A stretch of DNA of 64,000 nt from Oncomelania hupensis (GCA_036898135.1 CM072513.1:73894996-73958995), one strand, 5' to 3'; positions 33,679-46,929 are shown, counted from the first letter of the stretch. Program-made: numbers and translations. Notes: a model not told the origin generated them from the sequence alone.

Positions 33679-33702
33679 AACTCGAGATCAGAGTTAAATT
33701 AA

Positions 33703-33789
33703 AAGCTTATTAGTTATTCATTGCTTACACAGTCCAGCGGACTGCAAAGAGCCGAATCAGGACCACAAAATCGAGACCACAACTTCGCA

Positions 33790-33795
<6 letters not shown>
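33703..33795 (-). mobile_element. Older 3'-end fragment of the same retroposon
   Basis: TTAGTTATTCATTGCTTACA and CAGCGGACTGCAAAGAGCCG lie next to the previous copy, and the fragment ends at a (TAG)n microsatellite. Confidence 0.85.
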
Positions 33796-33829
<34 letters not shown>

Positions 33830-33902
33830 GTATAGTTATTTAGTTAAATCTTTAATTTATTTATTTGTTTTGTTTGTGTGTTGTTGTTGTTGTTATTATT
33901 TA

Positions 33903-33954
<52 letters not shown>

Positions 33955-33963
33955 GTTTGTTCC

Positions 33964-34041
<78 letters not shown>

Positions 34042-34060
34042 CTACTTAAAAAAAAAAAAA
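33796..34060. repeat. (TAG)n and two (ATT)n microsatellites, poly-A
   Basis: TAG units at 33797-33832, ATT arrays at 33895-33953 and 33968-34040, then A13 at 34049-34061. Poly-Leu/Tyr/Asn frames here are artefacts. Confidence 0.95.
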
Positions 34061-34789
34061 AGAATAGTGTGCTGATGTGCGTGCTCAATGGTGTAAATAT
34101 GGTCAGTGACGTTTTGTTTGTTTTTGCTGAAGTTGGGTGTAACCCGAAATATTCAGATGGTGTTACTGGTTATTTTTTTCTTATAGATTTAACAAAGTTT
34201 TCAGATGATTTATAGAAATTTCCGCCCGCCACGCAACATTTTTTTAATACGTGTTTCTCATTAAAATACATATAATTGAAATACATATAACAAATTTACT
34301 GTATCAGTTAAAAAGAATAATATTAGTTAAATAAATAATTGCTTTGGTGCTTGCAATAAAAATATCTTTTTTTTTTTTTTTGAGACCATTATAAACTTGC
34401 TTTGCCTTGTGCTGAAGTGACATCAAAGTATCCATAGCGCTTTGAAGTTTTGTCATGGTTTTATTGTTGATATAGATGTGAAATCGTTGTATGTGTGCTT
34501 TATGTGTTATGTATTACTTTTACTCCTTATTACTAATTGTGTGAGTATATTATTCATCATAAAATAATAATAATAATACTAACTGCTTCAAAATGCAAAT
34601 CTCGACTTGAGCTTGAAGCGGTGCAGATCGAAATAGAATTAGATCTAGCAGCGGCTATTTTTATGCACGGATGTTTCACCACAGGCTCTGAAGTCTTTTA
34701 TTTTGTCTTTGTAAACTCCTAAATACGTACGTAGTATAGTATGTAATTGAGCCCTACGAAAGACGAGACTTCCAAGCCTGTGGTTTCAC

Positions 34790-34932
34790 GTACATGTAGT
34801 CCTGCCAGCATTCGTCCGTAAAACATCGGATAGCTTCGCTCGACTCGGAGAGCTTCGTTCGACTTCGGTAACTGCCTTTTTCGGGAAAGTGACTGGAACT
34901 AGGTTGGAAAAAACAAGTTCGCTTCCGGCTAT
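34790..34932 (-). repeat. Arm 2 of the inverted repeat at 33008-33128
   Basis: The reverse complement of arm 1, also including GAGCTTCGTTCGACTTCGG and CTAGGTTGGAAAAAACAAG. The enclosed 1.7 kb has retroposon fragments and microsatellites but no transposase frame. Confidence 0.8.
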
Positions 34933-34984
34933 CGTAATCATGCACACCACAACATTAACACGCAGTTACAAACCCCCAACCCCT

Positions 34985-36500
34985 TCTGCTCTTTCACCAC
35001 AGACTGCCCTGTGACAGATTCTACTTTTGGTTAAAAAAAAATTGCTTTGCTAAATTTGTAAAACCAGTGAACGTAGACTGCGACAATATAGCTACAGTAA
35101 AGGAAGATAAATGTATTTTGGGAACTGACAGAGATGTACTTTTACTGGCATGTTATATTCCGCCTGAAAATAACCCAGCATATAGACTCTACCGACCTTA
35201 AAGATGGAATAGTAATTTTAGAAGAATTGTTGAATAATTTAATGCGTACTGAAAATTTTTACTTGTTTATATTTGGTGCCTTAAATGCTAGAACTGGCTT
35301 AGAACAACCTCACAGAGAGGATTATGTTAAATTAAGTTGCTCACTCGATTTTGGTGATAATGACGTAGGCATAATGAGACGATCAAGGGATCAAGTTGTA
35401 AGCTCGTTCTGCAGGTCACTGCTGAATTTTTGTTTTCTGTTTGATTGTGTCACAGCTAACGGTAGAAATGAGGGGGATGATTGTGGAGAATATACTTACG
35501 TGTCACTACATGATTGTAGTGTTGTCGACTATTTTGTTTTATTTGAAGACTTGCTTTTGACCCATTCCCGCGTCTTCCCCCGTTGGGGTGCCGGGGGTTT
35601 CAGTATAAATAGTATCCCCACTTTCTGGAAATTGAGTGCTTTAAATTCCCACTGTCGCTGTCTTTCTCATTTGCTCTTTCTCATTCCTGCTCTGTTCTAT
35701 CAATCTGCTATACTATCGTCTTCTTCACTAGACCAGTCTCCTACCTTTTTTCTTGAAAACTCTTCCGGGACAAGACTCTTTATTTGTGTATGAGGTCTGT
35801 TGGATCAGCTTGGGAATATTGGACGCTTTCTGCCAGGTGGTCACTAGGGCTTCCTATGATGTTATTATTTAGCAATGTAGACATTTTATATGTATGTGTT
35901 TTGTTGATAATAATATTATATATTGATGTTTGTATTCTATTTTGTTTTTGTAAACGGGGGTTCGATAAGTTGGGGTGAAGCCTCAGCCGTCCCTTGCGTG
36001 GGATGTCTTTATTGTAAAGTGACTGGCTGGTGGAGAGCTTTCGGTTTTACCACTAGGGTTGTTTCAGCAGATCTTTTATGCGGATCAGGGGTTGTCCGGT
36101 CCTGATTTGGCTCGGAAGAGTCCGCTGGACCTAAAGCAATATAAATGTAATGTAATGTTATTGTTTTTGACCCATTCCCACGTCTTAAATGTGAAAAATC
36201 ATATTCACTCTTGGCACCTTCCAGTAGAGTTCTGGATGTCGGTAAAGCTTAAAGGACCAGGTTCAGAAGAAGCTAAACCCAGTGGTGAAGAGCGCATTGT
36301 GTTGTCTGAACATTTTATGCAAACTTTCAAAGAGGAAATCCATTCTAATGCCTTTCAAAACCAAATACAGAATGCACATACGTTACTACGGGAAAACGTA
36401 AATAAATCCGTTGACGTGTTTGCATCTGCACCGTGTGGTGCAGCAGAATGCATGGTAAGAACTGTTGGAAAGAAAATCCGCAGAAGAAGTCTCGCTTGAG
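34985..36500 (+). pseudogene. LINE endonuclease fragment split by a retroposon insertion
   Basis: The frame at 35134-35570 has LFIFGALNARTG, LDFGDNDVG, RRSRDQVVSSF, LLNFCFLFDCVTANGR and EYTYVSLHDCSVVDYFV. These are the catalytic-core blocks of an apurinic-like (EEP) endonuclease of a non-LTR retrotransposon: GD/ALNARTG, NGR and a terminal VVDY in place of the usual IDYI. After the inserted element (35577-36164) the linker region resumes at 36165 and runs to a stop at about 36500. Reverse transcriptase was not found downstream. The copy is dead: stop codons precede 35134 and the frame is broken by insertion. Confidence 0.75.
35577..36164 (+). mobile_element. Full-length 588-bp retroposon copy with 22-bp target duplication
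   Basis: Flanked by 22-bp direct repeats (35555-35576 and 36165-36186, one mismatch), each starting TTTTGACCCATTCCC. The 5' end is CCCCGTTGGGGTGCCGG, followed at about 35602 by TATAAATAG. The 3' end is GTCCGCTGGACCTAAAGCAA with a (ATGTA)n tail. No long ORF. This is the best reference copy of the family. Confidence 0.93.
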
Positions 36501-36895
36501 AAAGAAATGACGAGAGTGCAAACAATATTGAAAAAGTACACACTTTCGCCTTGAAAAAGTTTGTGTGTATACCCCTCCATGCTTCAAATAATATGGTTTA
36601 CAGGGAGACAGAAAGATACCCATTGTACATCAGAGTGCAGGTGAGATGTGTAAAGTATTGGTTGAAATTAATGATTCTTCAGAGTGCCAGGCTTACCAGA
36701 TCTTTCCGGAAGCTTCGGTCTATAATAAACAAGTAATTACAGAAAATTCTCAACAATCTCGACTGACGAAAATTATCAACGTTATAGCAACAACGCAAAA
36801 TCAAATCAAAGGTAAATACACTCCGTTATTGCATGCTTTGCAAAACAAAATGATCGGATCTAATCTATCGTGCGCGTCTCAATCGTAACAATTAG
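36501..36895 (+). other. Open frames of unknown origin after the LINE fragment
   Basis: An 80-codon frame (36646-36888) including VLVEINDSSECQAYQIFPE and NVIATTQNQIKGKYTPLL has protein-like composition but no recognised motif. It may be a further, non-catalytic part of the same retrotransposon. Confidence 0.25.
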
Positions 36896-36899
36896 TAAT

Positions 36900-36990
36900 C
36901 ACAGGCGGCGGAAGCAGGGGGGGCAGGGGGGCCATGCCCCCCCCTAGAAAAATGTTGGAGGGGGCAGCCTTATATATTGCCCCCTCCAAT
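36900..36990. repeat. GC-rich repeat terminus
   Basis: GGCGGCGGAAGC, then GGGGGGGCAGGGGGGCC and the mirrored GCCCCCCCCTAGAAA, then GGAGGGGGCAG and TTGCCCCCTCC. Nested short inverted repeats of G and C runs, followed by a (TTTTA)n run at 37004-37029. Confidence 0.6.
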
Positions 36991-37644
36991 AATGAGTAGT
37001 GTTTTATTTTATTTTATTTTATTTTATTTGCCAGGGCATCAAAGGATTTTGTTTTCTTCAAATGGAATCAAGCAATACAAGTGTTTATCATCATAATCAT
37101 CATCATCACCCTCTGATCAGTGAGAGAAGTTCGTCCCTTCGTCATCATTTCCTGTCGACGCGTCATAATCGTTAGCCTTAGCGTAGATCAAAGTGACCGA
37201 CAGTTTTCGACAAAATAATTATGTTACATGTACCTGCTACTCTAAAACTAGTTGTATTTATAGTTTTAAGGTTGTCGCCTGAAATCTGCTGTGGTGCTAA
37301 TCTGTAGGCCTATAATATAAGATACAAAAAGAATAATGCCAAAACATCGTTAGCATTAAATGTAACACTGTTGTCGCTGAATGTACTGATATGTATTGGT
37401 GCTAATCTCTCTAGATGCTAATAGAATTATGCCATCACATCGTCAGCATATAGGCCAACGCCCAAGAGACCAGACACATTGATGAGTGAGCCGGTGCGCT
37501 GCTATCGTTAATATAAGCCCATATATTACAATAGTCCTGTTTGGATTGAGAGCAGCTGAGATACATGATTATATTATTATGGAGGTTAACACCGTTGCGA
37601 CTCTCTAGGAATTTAATAATATTGTTTTGTTTGGTGCTGTTTTG

Positions 37645-37649
<5 letters not shown>

Positions 37650-37687
<38 letters not shown>

Positions 37688-37689
37688 AC

Positions 37690-37740
<51 letters not shown>

Positions 37741-37755
37741 CCTCCCCCCCCCCCC
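37650..37755. repeat. (CT)n microsatellite
   Basis: CT array with CACT interruptions (37650-37735), then C10 and a CA run. Confidence 0.95.
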
Positions 37756-37857
37756 ACACACACACTCTCGGGTTCCTTCTCTTTCTGCATGTTTTCTTGG
37801 TCCGCTATGTTTTCTTCTCATCATGCTCCGATCAGTCCTGTTTTTAAGGAGTAAGCA

Positions 37858-37948
37858 TTGTTGTTGTTGCTGGTGGTGGTGGTGATGGTTTTGTTGTTGT
37901 TGTTGTTGTGTTGTTGTTGTTGTTCTTCTTCTTCTTCTTCTTCTTCTG
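37858..37948. repeat. (TTG)n/(GGT)n/(TTC)n trinucleotide array
   Basis: Trinucleotide array that creates spurious poly-Gln/poly-Leu/poly-His frames. Confidence 0.9.
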
Positions 37949-38039
37949 CTCAACCTCCTCAATATGTTTGTCAACTGACCCTGATCGATGTAGCCTACAT
38001 CAACAATCAAAGAAGCTTGTATTATTTGCCCACTGTGCG

Positions 38040-38430
38040 CTAACTATTAAAACACATCCCTCATGAAAGTGAAGACCTCACGGGTCATCTGCTAGCCACC
38101 CATGCAGATTTAACCGTACAACGCTTTGTCAGTCGACAAAGAAACCCAATCAATGATAGCACCACCTGTATCGCCACTACAGCAACCACCGCCTTCGCCG
38201 CCGCTATCTCCACCATAGACAGCGACTACAGCTTCAGAGCAGCCACCGCCCTGGCTCTAACACGCAGAGAGGGATTTCCTCCCTCTCCCCTCTGGTTGGG
38301 AGAGAAATAGCATAACGAAACTTATTGATTTAATCGTTGTTATATCGCGCTTTTCCAGCTAAAGAGCTGCTCAATGTGCTGGCCAATACAGGATCTAACT
38401 CAAGCTGCTCGAGGCGCCCACTTGTAGCCT
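38040..38430. other. Intergenic stretch, no gene seen
   Basis: Moderately GC-rich, with CCACC/GCC-rich sequence at 38160-38230. A retroposon-like phrase TTGTTATATCGCGCTTTTCC at 38336 resembles the rTTTATATAGCGC tails at 11.5 kb. Confidence 0.4.
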
Positions 38431-40680
38431 TTGGGCACAACTTACTCTTGCCAAGGACAGAGCTGCATGCCAGACTCGATCAAACGCTTTCTTGATGTCT
38501 ACAAACACATTATATAGATGTTGCTGGTGCTGTAGGTATTTCTCGCAGATTATTCCGAGGTTGAAAATCGGTTAAGTGGTACGTCGCCCTTCCCTGAATC
38601 CTGCTTGTTCTTCAGCTATGATTTGGTCAACTTGGGGTTTCAACCTGTTGAGTATTATTTTCAGGAGGACCTTGCTGGGATGGCTGACAAGGCTGATGGT
38701 GCGGTAATTTTCACACTCCTGAAGGTTACCATTTTTGTGGGAATAGTAATAACAAGCGACTGGGTCCATGTTTAGGCCACTCCCCACTCTGCCAGATCTT
38801 GTTACAGATAATGGTGAGGGCGTCAATCATCTCATCTCCTCCTGCTTGAAGCAATTCCGCGGGTATGTTGTCAATTCCCGCTGACTTCCCCTTCTTCAGT
38901 GATTGCATTGCTGCCTCAACTTCTTCTCGGAGAATTGGGAGGATTTCTTCCTCTTTTCTGTTCTGGGAACGTGCTTGAACTGATGGGTCTCCGTTTGGTG
39001 GGTGGTTGTAAAGATCAGAGCAGTACTCTGTCCATCTATTCAAGACTTCTTGTTCTTCTGTAATTCATATGCCAGACTTGCTTTGGGTCGTGGAGACCTT
39101 GGGCTGTTTAACACTTGTCGGCTGCTTCAATTAAGTCTGGTAGGCTTTCTTGCTGTTGTTCTTGTTAAGACTGTTCTATATTTCCTTGCAATGCTCTTCT
39201 ATCCAGTTCTCCTTTGCTGTGCGCATGCCTTTTCGGATGTCATTGTTGATTTTTCGGTAGGCATCAGCTCCCTGTGAGGTGTTCTTTTATCTTTTTCATC
39301 TCTCTTCGTTTATCACACAGATCCAACAGTTCAGGTTTGATCCACGGTTTCTTCTTTGGGTGGTGCTTGCCAAGGATTTCAGTGGCGGCATCTGTCACAG
39401 CTGAGTTGAAAGTGGTGGTTTTGATGTGAACATCTACTACACTAGCTTCCAAAATGAGCAGTGGTGCAAATTTCCCTCCAATTGTGACTTGGAATAGTTC
39501 TGCTACCTCTGGGTCTTGCAGTTTGTCCAGGTCGAACTTAAGTCTGGTGCACTTTACTCTCTTCAAGTGGAGCCGGAAGGACATCATCACGAGATCGTGG
39601 TCACTTCCGATGTCTGCTGCTGGAAAAGTGCGTGTCCTGTCAATGTTGATGCCTGATCTGAAGCGTTTCTTGACCATGATGTAGTCAATCTGGTTGTGAT
39701 GCTCCCAGCTAGGACTGTGCCATGTCCGTCGTCTGGATTGTGTGCGGAGACCAAGCGTGTTTGCCAGTATCAGATTGTTGTATCTGGCAAATTCCAAGAG
39801 TCTCAGGCCCCTGTCATTTGTCTCAGTTTTTTTTTGTTGCAGTGGGGTCCACATGTGTTTCCCCAGTTGTGGTTCGCATCTTGGCCAACCTCGGCATTCC
39901 AGTCGCCTTGCACTATTACTTTGTCCTTCTTCGGCACTTGGTCAAGGAAAGCCTATAGATGTTCATAGAAATCCTCCACTTCGCTGTCGTCATGGTGTGA
40001 TGTTGGGGCATAGACCTGGATGATGGTGATGCTGAAAGGGGCTGCTCTGAGACGGATGGTAATGAGTTTACTAGAGACTGGGTGGCAACCCATCACAATG
40101 GCTAGAATGTCTTTGTGGACCAAGACTCCAACGCAGTGTTCGTGCCTATCATCTCTCCCGCTGAAATAAACCTTGTGGCCTTTGTCGGTCGTTGTTTCGC
40201 TGATACCTAAAATGTTCCATCGATAGTGGCCCAGCTCGTGGGAAAGTTCTTCTAATTTTCTCTCCGCAGTTAGGGACCTGACATTCCATGTTCCTATGAC
40301 GACGTTGTCTTTCGTGCGAATCTTGCTAAGTTGTCAATCAGTAGCACACTTATCCCCTCCATCCTGGTGGCCAATGGAAGACGCGGTTCTTGGTGACCCG
40401 GGCGATGACCGATACGGTATGGTGTGAGTGGATCTTTTCATCATACTTGTCTGTCTTGGGCAAGAAAGACCTTGCACGGCCCAATCCTCTCCAGGCTGTT
40501 GGCCACAGCCAATATCCACGAGTACAGTGTGGCCCACCTTGGCCCAGAGCGCGTGGTCTTTGAACCTGTAGTAACATGAGGTTCCTCGACGGTGACTTTT
40601 GTGTAGAAGACTTTCGCCCAGTGATGTCGTGCTGACATCAGCCCTGTTAGTCGCCTCTAATTACGACACGCCGGGTAACG
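38430..40680 (-). pseudogene. LINE with endonuclease and N-terminal reverse transcriptase, degenerate
   Basis: On the - strand, from about 40310: IGTWNVRSLTAERKLEEL begins an EEP endonuclease, then ISETTTDKGHKVYFSGRDD, IIQVYAPTS, WNAEVG, HNQIDYIMVKKRF and GSDHDLVMM, the catalytic SDH. RT follows from about 39040: KKGKSAGIDNIPAELLQAGG, NYRTISLVSHPSKVLLKIIL, AEEQAGFREGRRTT and DIKKAFDRVWHAAL, the first catalytic Asp block. The sequence leaves the family soon after, so the FADD block and C-terminus are missing. Several frameshifts and stops show it is dead. The family is the one often annotated craniofacial development protein 2-like. Confidence 0.88.
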
Positions 40681-40691
40681 TTGGGTGTATT

Positions 40692-40726
40692 CTATTCAGT
40701 GCCCGAACCCACAGGGCACTGAATAG
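40692..40726. repeat. Perfect 13-bp-stem hairpin at the LINE 5' boundary
   Basis: CTATTCAGTGCCC and GGGCACTGAATAG are exact reverse complements around a 9-base loop. It lies just upstream (- strand sense) of the LINE and may be part of its 5' UTR. Confidence 0.8.
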
Positions 40727-40729
40727 CAC

Positions 40730-41670
40730 TAAGACCAAATAAGAAAACATGCTTTAGAAAAGTCTGTCGGGTATCACCTTGATTTCTAAAATAAGTTAAA
40801 TTATATTTAGTTTGGGTCTCGAGCGATAGCTAATGAACTATTGTCTTTGGCTCTTCCCGTTCGTCCGTCAGTCAGTGGAGAGTTGGAAATAAGGTTGTAG
40901 CCAACGACTTTGGCGTTCTGAAGCACTTTGCCTTAGTGCTGTGTGTTATCTACAGCTACCTATAGAGTCCAATAGCATTAGTACTGATGATTTAACAGTC
41001 AGAGAAGAGTTTGAAGGACAATATTATGTTGGGATCACAGACGCTTGTATCTGGACACGCGAGCGCCTGTGGTTGGAATCAGCGCTTTAAAATTAATGCC
41101 ATTGTAATGTTCTTTTTAAATGTAGTCGCTGGCTTCAGTGTTTGTGCCAGTCAGTCACGGTTCTTCACAAGCTGATACGCACACACACACAGACCCACCC
41201 ACCCCCACACACACACACAGAGCCTAAATACATGTATCCCTTATTTTCAAGCCCCCGCCGCTCCCCCTCTCCATAGAAAAATATTTTTGATGATTTTCGT
41301 TTCTGCCAATAATGAGGTAAATTCCCTAAAGCTATACAATTATCTTTAAGAAGAAGCTACTGCGGTGTAGGCTACAGTTATTTGGTAAGCCAACGCATCC
41401 ACTTGCCATCCTACGCCCATAAACCCCTCCCACCTACACCCACCTCCAACCCACAAATATACACACACGTGCACCGATTAGAGCGAGAGAGACACATCCA
41501 CTGACCTATATGTAATGTAGTATCCATGGACTCATCAGTTGTGAAGATATAATTATGTACCGCACATCTTCTATTTAATATTTGCATGGAACTGTCCAAC
41601 ACCGATGTAGATTGGAATTTCGTAGTTGGCAAAAATTAAAGTGGGAACAGTTCACTGCCCAGACTAACAA
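40730..41670. other. Intergenic stretch, no gene seen
   Basis: CA-rich patches at 41180-41220 and 41430-41470. No domain in any frame. Confidence 0.5.
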
Positions 41671-41674
41671 TACG

Positions 41675-41800
41675 TCGAGTGGTCTGGTGGTTTAAGTGTT
41701 GATTTAGGCACCCTACCGGTTTTCCTTGGGATTTATCCATGTCTGCCATTTCGCCAATCGTGGGTCTAGACGTTAAAACTTTAATGTGCATTCATTCAGC
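41675..41800 (+). repeat. tRNA-type SINE fragment (GTCTGCCAT...TAGACGTTAAA family)
   Basis: GAGTGGTCTGGTGGTTTAAG resembles an A box. The tail GTCTGCCATTTCGCC and GTGGGTCTAGACGTTAAA is shared with 62130-62305. Confidence 0.65.
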
Positions 41801-41859
41801 AGGAACTGTCCGGATGGTATTTCATTTTCGTTATCCAGACACCAAACAGACCATACAAT

Positions 41860-42862
<1,003 letters not shown>

Positions 42863-42985
42863 AGATGGTCACTCTTCCTCCCTTGTTGCCTTTTCTCTTG
42901 TTTCTGTGACCAGACACTGCTAGCTGCTGTGTTGGTAAGCAATGAATTTTGAGTTCAGGACTGAGCTCTATATCAAGTTATCTAT

Positions 42986-43200
<215 letters not shown>

Positions 43201-43204
43201 GTAC

Positions 43205-43241
43205 CAGTGATGATAATAATAATCTCTATGACCTTGATGAT

Positions 43242-43282
<41 letters not shown>

Positions 43283-43475
43283 AATGATGAATCAATGATG
43301 ATGATGATAGTGATGATGGCGAGGATGATGATGGTGAGGATGATGATGGTAAGGATGATGTCATGACAATGATACAGACTATGGTGATGATGATGATGAT
43401 GATGATGACAATGCATATGATGATGATGAGAGAGATAACAATGATACAAATGATGATAATTATGATTATTGGTGC

Positions 43476-43508
<33 letters not shown>

Positions 43509-43515
43509 CGATTTT
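43205..43515. repeat. (GAT)n arrays and (CTG)n
   Basis: GAT/ATG trinucleotides with interruptions throughout and (GCT)9 at 43471-43498. Confidence 0.95.
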
Positions 43516-44120
43516 GACTGAATTCCATTTAAATATTTATTCTATCACATGTGCTGATTCAGCATTGTATGTTATCTCAACTTTGATACAATACTCGTGT
43601 GGCTCTATATCTTTATTATATTGAAATTGTTCCTTTAACAACTTCTTATTGTATTTTTTTCAGGAACATACCTGTTGATTTTGTTGGTGAAGACCAGAAA
43701 AGACTGTGATGACTGATAGTACATTTCCTACGTTGAGGATTGTGATGTGCACAATATTCATTGTGGTTAATATCTCGTGATACCCCTACGCTACGATTGT
43801 GAACCACAAAATCATCAGTGCTGAAGCATTCACGCACCTGTGCGTTTTATCTGCATTTGACATTCATTTTCCTTTAATACTACTTGTGATGCATTATTTG
43901 ACATTCTCTTCTTTATTACAAATGCTGGATGCTGCAGTCATCATCATTAATAAACAGTTATATGAGAGAGAAAACAACAACAACACGATATCAAAAAATG
44001 TACTGTTACTGTAGTAAATGATGTTTATTTGTTTGGAAAATTAGTATTCCCCTTTTGATCAAAATCCATTTTCCAGTGTGTTAGAATTTACCTGAAGAAC
44101 AATAAATTATTTTTTAGAAT

Positions 44121-44815
44121 TCCAAAATCCAATCCAATATTTTTGTTTTGTTATTTTTTTTACACAGGCAGATGACCAATTTTGTGTTTTTGGTATTAAA
44201 AATAATATATATATATATTTAACTAAATCTAAATTGTATATATAATGTATTTAAAAAGAACATATAAATAAATCTCTTTTAAAAGGTCTAGATAGTATTG
44301 TATTTTCCTGACATTTTTAAATGCTGTAGTCATGTTTTTATTACATACTTTTTGTCAGGACTCATTTTGCATTGGTCTTGTTTAAATTCCTAAAGCAAAA
44401 CTACTTGGACATTCATAGTTCTTGTAGACTAAGCTATCATTTCATGATTGTTTTATGTAAATTATGTGGTAAGAAACGTATTTGCATCGTTGTTCCTAAT
44501 GTTTTGAAGATATCTCTAATTCCTCAAATCAAAGTATTTATTTTAAAATTCATAATTATGTAACAGTAATATAATATATTCAAGTACTGTTCTTGGATAT
44601 TTCATGTTGAACGTGATAATTATTATTTTGTGTATGCGGATTGATTTTTTTCTCTGATACTATAGAAAGCAATGTCTATGTGATGTAGGCTAATAAATGA
44701 TCGATTCTGATAATCCTAACCATTGGTTCAGTGTGAATGTGATGGCAAAACAATTCAGGAATTGAATGTTAAGTGATAATATTGCAGGCAGTGCTTCGAG
44801 ATTTCAATGTTTACT
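44121..44815. other. AT-rich intergenic stretch, no gene seen
   Basis: No domain or splice support. Several AATAAA-like hexamers are present (44268, 44692). Confidence 0.5.
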
Positions 44816-44816
44816 G

Positions 44817-44817
<1 letters not shown>

Positions 44818-44909
<92 letters not shown>

Positions 44910-44910
44910 G
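44818..44910. repeat. (TTA)n microsatellite
   Basis: About 30 uninterrupted TTA units. Confidence 0.95.
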
Positions 44911-45477
44911 ACTTGTGAACAATGTTTTAATCTCTCTGCAACTGTGATGTTACATGCCTTTATAGTTAAATGTTAAATAGTAATATAATTCTATGTATGT
45001 AGTATATATATCATTTCCTTGCCTTTGTAATTCTACATTCTATCTCGACCAGGCTGATACTCGTCAAATCTTTCCTGTCACCGTTCTTCAGTTCAGTGAG
45101 AATCAGTCTTTTGTCAAATGCTGTGTAAAACACAAGTGTATGTTAGACTGAAGAATAGCCAGCAATGTATACTTAGATCCTAGTATTTATCACGGTGTAT
45201 TGTAGTATAATAAATGGTGTCTCCATTAGTGAAGTCATGACGTCCAAGATGCTATCGTTTAACTCCAGCAGTTCCATTTCTGTAGGCGAGGCAACTTATT
45301 TCCTGTGTTTTACACAACTTATTGTCTCCCCTGTGTCTCCATCAGTCCCTTGTGGTCAGATGTTTTCATACAGCGTTGCTGAGCACGCAAAGGCATAAGT
45401 CCTACTTTGTGAATCTCGGCTGCCTCGTATGCAACTCTCTTACACATTGCGCGATGCATTGAGCATTTCGCATTTTG

Positions 45478-45780
45478 GGCACAACGCTATATGTTCATTT
45501 GATCACAACGCTTAGTTCATTTTATCATACCATAACGCCATGTTCAGTTTATCACAACGCTATATGTTCATTTTATCATAACCCTATGTTCAGTTTATCA
45601 CAACGCTGTGTGTTCGTTTTGTCATATCATAATCCCTTGTTCAGTTTATTACAACGCTATATGTTCATTATATCCTAACTCGATGTTCAGTTTATCACCA
45701 CACTGTATGTTCATTTTATCATATCATAAACCTTATGACCAGTTTATCACAACGCTATATGTTCGTTTTATCACCACAGA
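45478..45780. repeat. Minisatellite, about 60-70 bp per unit
   Basis: Alternating phrases CACAACGCTATATGTTCATT, TTATCAT(A)CCATAACG/CCCT and ATGTTCAGTTTATCA recur about five times with substitutions and small indels. No protein motif. Confidence 0.9.
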
Positions 45781-45886
45781 TTAGAAAAGTTCTTATTTCT
45801 ACAAAGGACTATTCCACATTTAGATATGGACTGTTGTTTGGGAGCGGGATTTTCATAGTACAAAGAAGAAGAATATTACAAACAAG

Positions 45887-45928
45887 AAGAAGAAGAAGAA
45901 GAAGAAGAAGAAGAAGAAGAAGAAGAAG

Positions 45929-45978
<50 letters not shown>

Positions 45979-45990
45979 GGAAGAGGAGGA
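45887..45990. repeat. (GAA)n-(CAA)n compound microsatellite
   Basis: GAA array to 45930, CAA array to 45978, then GAG/GGA units. Confidence 0.95.
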
Positions 45991-46407
45991 GGAGAATAAG
46001 AAGGAACTATTTAATTTATGTTACGTACCATTGTATCGTTCTTGAAGGCTTGAAAGTGAAGCAAAGAACTTAAGCCTTCTTAAACTTAAGCCAAAGAACG
46101 TTAGCTATGCTAGTGGCAACTGAGTCTCCCCTTCTTCTTCCTCCACTATTCCTCCCTAAATGACAGAAAAGCTTAATTTCGTACATTTTCCTCAACAAAA
46201 AATTATCCATTTGAAACTGTAACTGTCCATTGTTTATAATTTTTCTTAACATTGTATTAATTCTGGTAAATATTCACGTGTAATGTCATGAGTATAATAG
46301 TCATCCATTATTTAAGGTTTGTGATTTGTGGTAGCAAAAGCAACGTGTCTCAACTTTTCTTTCACTTCCAGTAATTCATTGCGCGTGTGTTTGTGCAACG
46401 GAGACAG

Positions 46408-46494
<87 letters not shown>
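46408..46494. repeat. (GA)n microsatellite
   Basis: About 43 uninterrupted GA units. Confidence 0.95.
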
Positions 46495-46495
<1 letters not shown>

Positions 46496-46929
46496 TTGGG
46501 CTTGCAGACCAAGTGGAGAGAACGTAATTCAATACGTGTTGAAGTAATTGATAATTCCGTCATGCATTTTACCTCGTAAAAACCAAGCTTAAGTGATATT
46601 GATCAGTATGCATTGTTACACACGTTCATATAGGAAAAATAATACATTAAAACTTACAATCTATTATGCGTTAATAATAACTTGAATAATATTCGCACAA
46701 TACAGAAAAAAATGTTAGTTTTTAAAATCAGAACCATTGTTTGCACAATGCACGTAGTCTACTCTGGATATCATATTAATTTTGTTAATATGGCCGGCGA
46801 TATTGCATTGGTTCGGCAAAAAAACAACAACAACCAAGAACGTGTGAGTAATAACAATGACTTCTCCATGAAACAGTAGTCATATAACAGCTCTGTCTGA
46901 TCATTGTGGTAAATCGATTTGAACATTAA

